DNA of 62,002 nt from an uncultured Phycisphaerales bacterium (lineage in GTDB: Bacteria; Planctomycetota; Phycisphaerae; Sedimentisphaerales; Anaerobacaceae): NCBI GenBank assembly GCA_937927975.1, contig CALEZT010000136.1:1-62002 (forward strand). The letters run 5' to 3'. Both the position numbers and the translations under genes were made by a program. Below are positions 8,194 through 15,753 of the stretch, piece after piece. How positions within the stretch are numbered: position 1 is the first letter of the stretch; each line of letters starts with the position of its first letter. The notes beneath the pieces are model-generated. The model made no database searches and was not told the DNA's origin. It was given only the letters and a program-made list of their open reading frames with translations.

Positions 8194-9732
8194 TTACTCT
8201 TTGTGTTGTCTCTCCATCCGGCCGGAGCCCCGTGACGCCCGGCCCAGACGATCGTTGATGGCCAGTCCGAGACCCGTATCGGGGACCGCCTCCGCAACGA
8301 TGAGGTCAAGACCCAACCTGTCCAACCGATGAAGCGCCGCGAAGAGGTTGGCGGCGGCCTCCCTCAGGCTCCCGCTCGGGGAGAGGACTTCGACGGCAGC
8401 GAATCCCAGTGTTATGGGGGGCTCCTGGAAGGACAGCAGCCCGATCCGCCGGCCATCCGTCGGGGGGGCATCTTCCGAATGCAACACCAGTGGGGTCCGC
8501 GGAGAGTAATGGCGGGCAAGCTGCCCGGGCGCCATGGGACGATCAGGGTCCGAGTGCGGGCGTAGCACCGGGCCGACGACCGCCTCGACATCCTCCACGG
8601 CCACGCCGCCGGCTCGCAGAAGCACGGGCTTGCCGTCAACGAGCGACAGGATGGTAGATTCGACACCGACGCGACATGGCCCGCCGTCGAGCACCATGTC
8701 AACGTCCTGACCCAGTTGTTCCCGCACGTGCTCAGCGGTCGTCGGGCTGACCCGGCCGAAGGGATTGGCGCTGGGTGCGGCCAAGGGCGCATCGCTCTGG
8801 CGAATCAACGCCAGCGCCAACGGATGATCCGGCATGCGAATCGCCACGGTCGGCAACCCGGCCGTGACAATGTCGGGGACCCGATCGGTCTTCGGTAGAA
8901 CAAGGGTCAAGGGCCCCGGCCAGAACCGCCGGGCCAATTCTCTCGCCTTCAAAGGATAATCAGCGACAAGGGACTGTGCCTGCCGAAGACTGCCGACATG
9001 AATGATCAGCGGGTCGAACCGGGGACGGCCCTTGATCTCGAAGATCCTGGCGACGGCCGTCGGGTCAAAGGCAATGGCGCCCAGGCCGTACACGGTCTCC
9101 GTTGGAAAGGCAACCACGCCTCCCTTCCTGAGAATGACGGCGGCCCTCTTCGTCCGGCTCGGCGGCCTGTACGGACGTTTCACACAGCCGGACTTCTCCA
9201 GGATCAGCGTTGCAGCCTCCCGAATCCCCGAGGTCACCAAGGCTCCCGCCGGCAAGTCCTGGCGGTGCTTGGTCCCATGGCCGGTCAGCACGAAGACGCC
9301 GGTCGCTCCGGCGTTGCGCGCCAGTTCCACGTCATGCGGATGATCCCCGATCACAAAGGACTTGCTCAAGTTGACGCCGAACTCGCGGGCCGCCATGCAC
9401 AGATAGTAGGCTTTCGGCTTGATACACTCGCAGCCGTCTGAACGTCGGTGCGGGCAGCAATACACTCGCTCGATGCATATCCCGGCTCGGGCCAGATGCC
9501 TCACGACGTAGTCGTTCACCTGGGCCACCTCGGCCGCCTGGAGGCTCCCTTCCGCGATGCCGGGTTGATGGGTCACGATGAACAGTCTGAAGCTCTGTCC
9601 AAGCGACTGGAGCGCAGCAATCGTGTCCGGGAAGAACGCCACCTGGGAAGGGCTGCGCAGGTGGCCCCGGTCCTCGATGAGGGTCCCGTCGCGGTCCAGG
9701 AAGACAGCCAAGAATGCTCCTGCTACTGCCAT
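8194..9732 (-). CDS. Fusion: GmhB/HisB-type HAD phosphatase + threonylcarbamoyl-AMP synthase
   Basis: A 512-residue two-enzyme protein. Residues about 8-165 are a HAD-IIIA phosphatase: nucleophile motif FLDRDGTL, then THQPGIAEG, the Cys/His zinc loop CCPHRRSDGCECIKPK, and GDHPHD as the acid motif. This is the layout of D,D-heptose 1,7-bisphosphate 7-phosphatase. Residues about 195-385 are a TsaC/YrdC domain (PTETVYGLG, KGRPRFDPLIIHV, FWPGPLTLVL, APSANPFGRVSPT) and residues 385-505 are a Sua5-type C-terminal domain. TsaC makes threonylcarbamoyl-AMP for the t6A tRNA modification. The ATG at 9732 is preferred because GGGGAGG sits 6-7 bases upstream; an ATG 18 bases earlier lacks spacing. I see no frameshift at the domain border. 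Confidence 0.88.
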   Translation of the reverse strand: MAVAGAFLAVFLDRDGTLIEDRGHLRSPSQVAFFPDTIAALQSLGQSFRLFIVTHQPGIAEGSLQAAEVAQVNDYVVRHLARAGICIERVYCCPHRRSDGCECIKPKAYYLCMAAREFGVNLSKSFVIGDHPHDVELARNAGATGVFVLTGHGTKHRQDLPAGALVTSGIREAATLILEKSGCVKRPYRPPSRTKRAAVILRKGGVVAFPTETVYGLGAIAFDPTAVARIFEIKGRPRFDPLIIHVGSLRQAQSLVADYPLKARELARRFWPGPLTLVLPKTDRVPDIVTAGLPTVAIRMPDHPLALALIRQSDAPLAAPSANPFGRVSPTTAEHVREQLGQDVDMVLDGGPCRVGVESTILSLVDGKPVLLRAGGVAVEDVEAVVGPVLRPHSDPDRPMAPGQLARHYSPRTPLVLHSEDAPPTDGRRIGLLSFQEPPITLGFAAVEVLSPSGSLREAAANLFAALHRLDRLGLDLIVAEAVPDTGLGLAINDRLGRASRGSGRMERQHKE

Positions 9733-9815
9733 GTCATGCCTCCCCGACATCTCCTTCCATCTTGAACCGGAAGCGAAGCCTTGTCTTGTGATGTCTCATC
9801 GCCTGCCCACAGCCT

Positions 9816-11831
9816 CTATTCGATATCGTCCCGGTATCCCGCGGCGGGAATGAACTTCTCATAGTCCTCCGCCTTGCCGCCCTCCAGGCAGCACGCAATG
9901 ATCTCTTTGCCGAGAGGGTCCAGCTCGTCGGACTCGAACTGGGCCAGACACTTCCTGAAGAACGCATCGATCATGTGTGCTCCCTGATCGTACGCAACCT
10001 CTCCAACCTCCAGCTGCGTCTCAACGTGCAGGAGACAGCGGTCAACGAGTCGCCCCTCCAACTGCAATTGACGCGGGGTATAGCCAAGCAAGGAACAACG
10101 GGCGGGACGAAGTTGGTCCGGACGGAAGTTCGCCACTCCCCGACGGGCCAGATAGTCGCGTGCGATCCACTGCGGCATGAATCCGACCTGCCAAACGCCG
10201 ATATACTGATTCGGGCAGAGAATGTACCGCATGCGCCTGTTCTCCATAAACTGGCGCAGCAGCAGGTTCGCCTGATTCACTCGTTTGCCCGTGGCGAAAG
10301 GCCAGTAAGAGCCTACGCCTTCCGTCGTCATTCCCTCGGTGTCCACGATGCTCGGATTGGCGTGGCCCCGCGGCGACACCAAGCGCCACAACCACGCCAA
10401 CGCCGGAGGCAGAACATGGACCAGGCCCACAATCCCGTACGTCGGGTGTTCTTTTGTGCAAGGCGGCGTGCGGATGCCGAAGCTGCGGACGTCCACCATG
10501 ACCGTTTCCCCGATCGCATGGGAGAATGCCTTGCGCGGAATGATGACGCGCGGGTTGGGACAGGGCTTCCCGGGGGCGTCTTCGATATGCTCCCAGATCA
10601 AAGCGCGCCCGCCGGGCACCGTGTCGATATTCAGGAACAGTAAAGGCATCGACGGTTCGGCCGTCAACTTTTCCAGATGCGGGTCCGTGCCGTAGTGCGC
10701 AATGTGATTGACCCGTACGAACCAGGCATCCTCTGCGTCGCACAAGGCGAGTTTCCCCGATCCTTTCTGCAGCGACGGGTGACACAACGCCATGTCGTCG
10801 TTGACCGGGCGCAGTTCGCAACTGCGCGGGACCTCCAAGTACAGCCTCTCTCCGCTGACCGTGTTCTCGCCGATCAGCAGACGGCCGTCGGGTTCGCGGT
10901 GGGGCTGTTCCAGCATCTCGCTCTTGCCGCCGCCGCTGGCCCCTTCGTGCATGATCGTCATCCGATTGTCATAGGGCGTAATCACCTGAACGGTGGAACA
11001 ATGCGTCGTCACCCATCCCTCGCGTTCGCCCAACTCCAACAGAACGCCGTAAATTCCCTTTTTGGCGCTGGGCCCAGGATAGAGATTGAAGGAGAACACC
11101 TCGTGCAGATCGTCTCTGCGGTTATGGACCACAACCTGCCGGCCGCCAAAATGCGTGTGCCGAAAGACCGGAGCGACGTAGACAATGGCCCGCGGCGTAA
11201 AGCCGGCCGGGATCTCTTGCACAGGAATGATGCCTTGGAGCAGGGCCAATCCCAGCGCAAAGAACCCCGCGTTGGCCGGAGCGACAACAATGGTGTCCAA
11301 GCCCATGCCGGTCCGACCCGCCACGAAGCCATAGGTCGCGAGGTCCTGGGCCTTCAACCAGGCGAACGTTTCCTGCCGCAAGGACTTGAAGTCCGTGCCG
11401 AAACGCTGTTGGAAAGTCTCTTTGTCGGTGGGGCGCGTATCCCCAACGACCGTGCAGTCCGGATCGCGCCGCCTCATGTAGGGTTCGAGGTAGTTGGTCG
11501 CCACCCCGTTGCGGACTCGCATGGTTACCGCCTCCCGGACTCGCCTCCCGTCAGGCAGGTCATACGCAGTCTCGAACGACTGGCGGCCTTGGCCGCCGCA
11601 CGCGAGGTCGACCAGCTCTTCGACCGTGCCGGCCACATGCACGCGGGGACAACCCGCGAGGATGGCACGAAGCTCCTGCGGAGGATTGAATGCTTCCCAC
11701 ATGAGTTGTCTTTGTTCGGTAAAGGACATAGGCGTTTTTGGGTTCCCAAGTTGCTCAGGATATAGTCGATTCCCCGGTTGCTCCTCGGTACAAGAGATCC
11801 GGACATTTTGGTGCAAACTCTTTTCTGCCAT
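9816..11831 (-). CDS. DUF4914 protein, PEP carboxykinase-like fold
   Basis: A 671-residue cytoplasmic protein. The central segment HEGASGGGKSEMLEQ is a P-loop like the kinase-1a motif of PEP carboxykinases, preceded by VITPYDNRMTIM. This matches the DUF4914 family, whose reaction is not established to my knowledge. The ATG at 11831 is chosen over an in-frame TTG at 11888, which would overlap the upstream gene and has its Shine-Dalgarno too close. It follows an mpsC-like gene by 46 bases in the same direction, so the two may be co-transcribed. A nucleotide-dependent kinase or carboxykinase role is an inference. Confidence 0.75.
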   Translation of the reverse strand: MAEKSLHQNVRISCTEEQPGNRLYPEQLGNPKTPMSFTEQRQLMWEAFNPPQELRAILAGCPRVHVAGTVEELVDLACGGQGRQSFETAYDLPDGRRVREAVTMRVRNGVATNYLEPYMRRRDPDCTVVGDTRPTDKETFQQRFGTDFKSLRQETFAWLKAQDLATYGFVAGRTGMGLDTIVVAPANAGFFALGLALLQGIIPVQEIPAGFTPRAIVYVAPVFRHTHFGGRQVVVHNRRDDLHEVFSFNLYPGPSAKKGIYGVLLELGEREGWVTTHCSTVQVITPYDNRMTIMHEGASGGGKSEMLEQPHREPDGRLLIGENTVSGERLYLEVPRSCELRPVNDDMALCHPSLQKGSGKLALCDAEDAWFVRVNHIAHYGTDPHLEKLTAEPSMPLLFLNIDTVPGGRALIWEHIEDAPGKPCPNPRVIIPRKAFSHAIGETVMVDVRSFGIRTPPCTKEHPTYGIVGLVHVLPPALAWLWRLVSPRGHANPSIVDTEGMTTEGVGSYWPFATGKRVNQANLLLRQFMENRRMRYILCPNQYIGVWQVGFMPQWIARDYLARRGVANFRPDQLRPARCSLLGYTPRQLQLEGRLVDRCLLHVETQLEVGEVAYDQGAHMIDAFFRKCLAQFESDELDPLGKEIIACCLEGGKAEDYEKFIPAAGYRDDIE

Positions 11832-11877
11832 GTTCGTTGGTTCTTTCCTTCTTGTCTTGTCCCGTCCGGCCGACGGC

Positions 11878-12246
11878 TCACCCGTCAATTCCTCGCGGCT
11901 CCATTGATTCCTCCATGAAGAGCATGAGGATGGCGTCGCCTGTCGGCGGGTCCAGACTGATGCGTGACTGCCGGACTCTGCGTCCCACGATTCTCGTCAC
12001 GCCTTTCTCCAATTCCGCCTTGACCGCGTCGAACGCTTCGCAAGACAGCCTTTCGAGGCGTTCTCGCGAGCTGCGGTCGCGGGCATATTCCCGCTCGGCC
12101 GGGCAGATGACCTGCCGCAAGGTGACGATCAGGTGGCTGTCGTGCAGGTCCACCAGGATCGACTGCGGCCGTGCCGACATATAGGTGTCAAGAAACTGTC
12201 TCACCACCTTTTCGATCTTCTGCTGTTTTTCCATGCCTTCGTGCAC
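11878..12246 (-). CDS. MpsC-like protein (DUF2294)
   Basis: A 122-residue protein matching the DUF2294 family, one of whose members is the MpsC component of a Na+-translocating membrane-potential system. Features are a helical N-terminus (KIEKVVRQFLDTYMSARPQSILVDLHDSHLIVTLRQVICPAE), a central amphipathic helix, and a C-terminal strand pair ending in FMEESMEP. It has no membrane segment. The GTG at 12246 has AAAGGGA 7 bases before it; the ATG four codons in lacks spacing. A second, diverged copy lies at 12609-12992. No MpsA/MpsB-type membrane partner is visible, so the function here is uncertain. Confidence 0.75.
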   Translation of the reverse strand: MHEGMEKQQKIEKVVRQFLDTYMSARPQSILVDLHDSHLIVTLRQVICPAEREYARDRSSRERLERLSCEAFDAVKAELEKGVTRIVGRRVRQSRISLDPPTGDAILMLFMEESMEPRGIDG

Positions 12247-12448
12247 GAGAGTCCCTTTCCTTTATCCGGAGTCCGGCGTGTTCCTCCAAACCGTGCTACG
12301 GAGGGCGCCCGGACATCCGGCGGTTATGCATTCCACAGGAAATCGGCCATAGGATGAACGCACCCCGGCAAGGGTGCTCGCTGGCCAGCGATTCGACCGG
12401 CCACCCGTGCGGGCCGCCGTCAACGTGCATGAAGCCTCGGCAGGCAAA

Positions 12449-12556
12449 CAAAAAAGCCGTCAGCAACCCGATCCCGGGTCACCTGACGGCCTATTTTCTT
12501 CAGCAGGCCGCTTCTCGCGGCCCCCTGTCAATCTGCCTGTATCACCGAATACTAAG
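12449..12556 (-). ncRNA. Probable small RNA or leader with a terminator, between the two mpsC-like genes
   Basis: A strong promoter on the minus strand (12563-12590) would start a transcript near 12556. Within 110 bases this forms a GC hairpin (GGCCGC GAGAA GCGGCC) and then a long hairpin, GCCGTCAG...CTGACGGC (12456-12490) with an inner ACCCG/CGGGT stem, followed by TTTTTTG. That is a complete transcription unit without a reading frame, so either a free small RNA or an attenuator or riboswitch leader for the mpsC-like gene 200 bases downstream. I do not recognise a known riboswitch. From 12247 to 12448 I see only unstructured leader with no gene. Confidence 0.45.
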
Positions 12557-12599
12557 CACTGTATTGTAGCAGGCAAGTATCTGTTGTCAAGAGTATTCG
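12545..12599 (-). promoter_or_regulatory. Sigma-70 promoter flanked by an 8-bp inverted repeat
   Basis: On the minus strand TTGACA (12590-12585) and TACAAT (12568-12563) are 16 bases apart, a near-consensus housekeeping promoter. It is bracketed by CGAATACT (12545-12552) and AGTATTCG (12592-12599), perfect inverted arms whose centres are 47 bases apart. One arm is just upstream of the -35 and the other just after the start site, as expected for a repressor that loops or bridges the promoter. The operator role is an inference. Confidence 0.6.
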
Positions 12600-12608
12600 C
12601 ATTTTTTT

Positions 12609-12992
12609 TCAGGTCTCGCTCTTGCGATCCTCGTACTGCGGAGGACCGTCGAGAGTGAAAATGATGACCCGTTCCCCGGTTGTGGTGCTGATGTCGGTGT
12701 GCAGGCTCCGCATCCTGCGGCCGGTGATATCCTGAACGAGTGGCTCCAGCATGGCGCGGGCCTTCTCCAGCAGCTCGATACGCACCTGTTTGATCAGGGC
12801 ACGGCCCTGGTTGCCGGTGTCCATTCTGGCCAGGTTCTTCTCCGCCGGCGTCAACACACCACGCAACCGCACCAATACCATATCATCAAGGATGTAGGTC
12901 TTGGTCTCATCGGGCCCGCGCCCCATGTACTCCTTCTCGAATCGAATGATGGCCTCGCTGATCTCGGCCTCAAGCTGTCCTTTGGTCTTCAC
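12609..12992 (-). CDS. MpsC-like protein (DUF2294), second copy
   Basis: A 127-residue DUF2294 protein related to the one at 11878-12246: same length, a similar VLVRLRGVLTPAEKNLARMDTGNQGRALIKQVR core and a C-terminal strand pair (RVIIFTLD). The start is GTG at 12992 with GGAGAG 7 bases upstream. It is separated from the first copy by a promoter and a terminator, so the two copies are probably expressed independently. The cytoplasmic role is unknown. Confidence 0.75.
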   Translation of the reverse strand: MKTKGQLEAEISEAIIRFEKEYMGRGPDETKTYILDDMVLVRLRGVLTPAEKNLARMDTGNQGRALIKQVRIELLEKARAMLEPLVQDITGRRMRSLHTDISTTTGERVIIFTLDGPPQYEDRKSET

Positions 12993-13248
12993 GTGTCTCT
13001 CCGTCGTTGCTTACAACACGCCCGCGGGAAGATCGGGCATCGGGCAGATCCGGCCTCCGCCAGATTGCCCCGGACGCATCTGAGGCGTCGTCATGCTCTC
13101 AGGGAAGATCCTCCCTGGATAACGTACCCAGTCACGTAGTATCTTCCCCCGGACACGGTCGTCAAGACCGAACTGCGGGGAATCAGGGATGAGAGGCCGA
13201 ACAGTGCGCCCAATACCCGACGCACATGATGCACCACAGCCCCCTGAA
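12993..13248. other. Intergenic stretch without a recognisable gene
   Basis: No supported gene. A small inverted repeat (CGGTC...GACCG near 13162-13176) is present. A reading frame on the minus strand stays open through this stretch, but it is a continuation beyond the decayed gene copy at 13249-13372 and has no coding support of its own. Confidence 0.4.
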
Positions 13249-13372
13249 GATCCCGACCAATGATCGACGATACCAGGGATGCCCTGCTGTCTCCTCAGCC
13301 GCAGCAGGACACAGCACCGAAGCCATGCAGAAGGCGAGTCATGCTGCCCGCGGAATATCGCATGCATTTCAT
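13249..13372 (-). pseudogene. Decayed 5' end of the glycoside-hydrolase-like gene at 15754-17958
   Basis: From 13249 to about 13460 the DNA aligns with 17828-18020, which covers the promoter side, the leader and the first about 45 codons of the intact gene. Identity is highest over the segment encoding the signal-peptide end and CPAAAKETTGHPWY (here AEETAGHPWYRRSLVG). The ATG at 13372 corresponds to the intact start, but an indel in the signal-peptide part shifts the frame and the ATG frame ends in TGA after 25 codons. Everything downstream is missing. It is therefore a truncated, frameshifted duplicate. The upstream GTCCGAAAAAG leader motif is also shared. Confidence 0.75.
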
Positions 13373-13539
13373 GGCCGCTCCTTGTTCTCGTTCCTTGTGC
13401 TCCAAACGGCGTTCTTTTTCGGACCGCCCCCTTGTGATATAGTCTTTCTGACCCCGCAAGGCGCCGGCCTGTCGCGAACCTTCCGTCTTGGGGAACGCCA
13501 TGCAACAAGGAGCATACACCGGTAGAGGAGAAAGACAAG

Positions 13540-13790
13540 ATGCACACAGCACGCATTCTCGCCAGCATCGCAGCATCCGTGATCATCACGATGACGACTG
13601 CCTTCTCCTGGATCTGTGACGCTGTCGACCGGACTTGCGGTGCGATACGGCGAGCCAAGAGTCGTGCCTCGGTCGTCGTGCCGACGAACATCGCTACTCT
13701 CAGGAAGATCAATGCTGCCAGAAGCAACGAGAAAGCGAACAGCCATCTGCTGACGAACCTTCTGGTCGTAACCAGATTCCCGATTCCCAT
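13540..13790 (-). CDS. Possible small membrane-protein gene, end uncertain
   Basis: From an ATG at 13790 (AGAGG 5 bases upstream) the minus strand encodes about 84 codons with a basic N-terminus, a hydrophobic segment (WLFAFSLLLAALIFLRVAMFV) and a helical region, using codons like those of neighbouring genes. The frame then runs without a stop into the decayed copy downstream, so the true 3' end is probably lost. An opposite-strand frame from 13540 also has a fair ribosome-binding site. I cannot decide between a broken gene and chance. Confidence 0.3.
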
Positions 13791-13859
13791 GGTTGCCTCT
13801 GCTTCGAAGAACGAACCGGAAAGAAGAATCATGTGCTTCCTGTACGCACGGCCGCAAAG

Positions 13860-15638
13860 CTACTTCGTGACCTCGCCAGTTGCATGTTGCACGATCTCCT
13901 CATGCAAAGCGGCCATCCATTCGACCTCCTGCGACGCTCGGGGAACAGAAGGACTCATCAGGAACCGATTGAAACCACGATAGCCGTACTGGCTCAGCAA
14001 CAGCAGCATTTCCCGCAGGGACTCGCGGGACGGAAAGGCCCACTGACTACCGAAGGAGTCGCCCTCGCCCCGTTCGGCCGCCTCTCTGGCAGCCCATTCG
14101 TCATCTGTGACATGCGGCCGGACATAGCCGACTTCGTTGGCCCAAAGGTGCTTGGTGCAACCGCTCTCTTGCTGCACGTTCTCCATCCACCGGGCGAGGC
14201 TGGCCAGCGCGTATCGTTCCTCCTGCCCGCCATTGCCGTAGTGGTTGCGGATCAATCCATCGATACCTTCTCGCAGGGCCCAGCGATGCAGCGACAGATA
14301 TTGATCCGCCTCGCCTCCGATGGCCGCCGAGCAGACAAACACCGGCACCGGACCGATCACCTCCCTGGCCAGCTTCGCGTATTCTGCCAGCCAGTGGCCA
14401 CAGAGCCAGATGCGAAATTCATTCTGCACCCGGCTGACGGTGCGCACCTGCTCCACGGTGTTTGCGAAACCCCACGTGGTCCGGGCACCGGCCCACGACT
14501 CCTCCCGTTCCGCCGCCTCATCTGTGCGGGCCAACTCCGGGGCAAAGGGGTGCAGCGGCACGCGCCACTCGACCTGATCGAACGAAGCGTAGTGGGCGCC
14601 CAACTGACGGTTCAACTCCTCAACACGGCCGAACCGCCGGGCCAGCCAGTCTCGATAGGCTCCCAGCGCCACCGTATCCTGTCGCAGATCCAGATAAGCC
14701 CGGGCGGTCAGGAGTGACTGCGGGAAGGCGTTGATTTCATCGCCAAACTGCAATCCCCGCAAGCCGGGCTTGGCGTAGGCGGGACGGAAGGCTTCCAGGC
14801 TGTGCCGGTAGAATACGCGAATCCCCGGTTTCCACAGCGGCGGAAGGCCGTTCACGCCGGGCAGTTCCGCCAAGTGTATCTCCATCGCCAGCACCAGTCG
14901 CAGCGATGTGGATTCCGGAAGATCGATCGGCTGCAAGCGGACACGAAAAGCCTTTCCGCCGCGTCGTTCATCTTCGCTTTCGCGCCGGGCGTCCGGACCC
15001 GGCTCCGCCACGGTCTCAACGACACTCTCCACTTGAGCGCTCAGATCGTAGCGCGTGCCGTGCTCCAAGTCGAAGAGCACGGCGTCCGTGCGAACGGGTT
15101 TCACTTTATCGCGTTCTGCCGGGGGAATGGGCAGACGAATCTGAAGGTCTGCGGCCCAATGCCGGCCCGCATGTTCGGTCACGTCCTGAACACTTCGGAC
15201 GAACACCGCTGCCTTGTCGGACTCGGCGATAAGCGTGCCGTATCGCCACGGCCAGAACGCGTTCAATGAGCCATAGTAGGTGGCTCCGGCTTTCTCCAAC
15301 CGATCCGAGGTTTCGTTCACACTCTGAACGATCTTCGCATCAGGCCCGGAAATGGGCCATTTCTCGTCGGGCGCCAGGGTGAACTGGGTGAAGCCCGCCT
15401 TGAGCATCCGGGCCAGATCCCCGTTGCCGGTGAACCCAACGCGCACGTAGGGTTTGCCGTCCCAGCACAGCAGATGGTCTGCGTTGATGCTCCACTTGCG
15501 GCCCATGTATTCGCCGTGAGACGGTTGCACCGCGGTTTGTGGCTGGGCCGCGCGGATGGTGCCGTGGGCAGTCACGGCCAATGCCGCCATCACGAACACG
15601 TGTCCGACAAATCCCTGAGTAAAAGGCTGAGCGTTCAT
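13860..15638 (-). CDS. Exported glycoside-hydrolase-like protein
   Basis: A 592-residue protein with a signal peptide (MNAQPFTQGFVGHVFVMAALAVTAHGTIRAA). The layout suggests a TIM-barrel hydrolase acting on itself or on bound sugar: YVRVGFTGNGDLARMLKAGFTQFTLAPDEKW near the N-terminus, then a beta-rich insert, then barrel-like segments with GLQFGDEINAFP, VPVFVCSAAIGGEADQYLSLHRWALREGIDGLIRNHYGN and HLWANEVGYVRP containing candidate catalytic acidic residues. I cannot assign a GH family. ATG 15638 has AAGGAG 9 bases upstream. It is the last gene of the sugar-locus run, 115 bases after the next GH-like gene. Confidence 0.7.
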   Translation of the reverse strand: MNAQPFTQGFVGHVFVMAALAVTAHGTIRAAQPQTAVQPSHGEYMGRKWSINADHLLCWDGKPYVRVGFTGNGDLARMLKAGFTQFTLAPDEKWPISGPDAKIVQSVNETSDRLEKAGATYYGSLNAFWPWRYGTLIAESDKAAVFVRSVQDVTEHAGRHWAADLQIRLPIPPAERDKVKPVRTDAVLFDLEHGTRYDLSAQVESVVETVAEPGPDARRESEDERRGGKAFRVRLQPIDLPESTSLRLVLAMEIHLAELPGVNGLPPLWKPGIRVFYRHSLEAFRPAYAKPGLRGLQFGDEINAFPQSLLTARAYLDLRQDTVALGAYRDWLARRFGRVEELNRQLGAHYASFDQVEWRVPLHPFAPELARTDEAAEREESWAGARTTWGFANTVEQVRTVSRVQNEFRIWLCGHWLAEYAKLAREVIGPVPVFVCSAAIGGEADQYLSLHRWALREGIDGLIRNHYGNGGQEERYALASLARWMENVQQESGCTKHLWANEVGYVRPHVTDDEWAAREAAERGEGDSFGSQWAFPSRESLREMLLLLSQYGYRGFNRFLMSPSVPRASQEVEWMAALHEEIVQHATGEVTK

Positions 15639-15753
15639 CTTGTTGGCTCCTTCTGGCTGACATTCTCCTGCGATCCGATGGCCGGGCTCCTGCATGTTCC
15701 AGTCATGCTGACCTCGGCTCCTTGCAGGGTCAATTCTGGGAGGCGCGTGAGGT

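Noticed and set aside
12456..12490. Identification of the hairpin region as a known riboswitch or SRP RNA
   Set aside because: The loops do not match any consensus I know, including the SRP GGAAG loop and the fluoride and c-di-GMP motifs.
13011..13540. Continuation of a long minus-strand frame through the decayed gene copy
   Set aside because: It crosses a recognisable pseudogene in the wrong phase, so it cannot be a single genuine protein.
13540..13983. A 147-codon plus-strand frame with a fair ribosome-binding site
   Set aside because: Its second half is antisense to the end of an exported-protein gene, and the minus strand of its first half shows better codon use.
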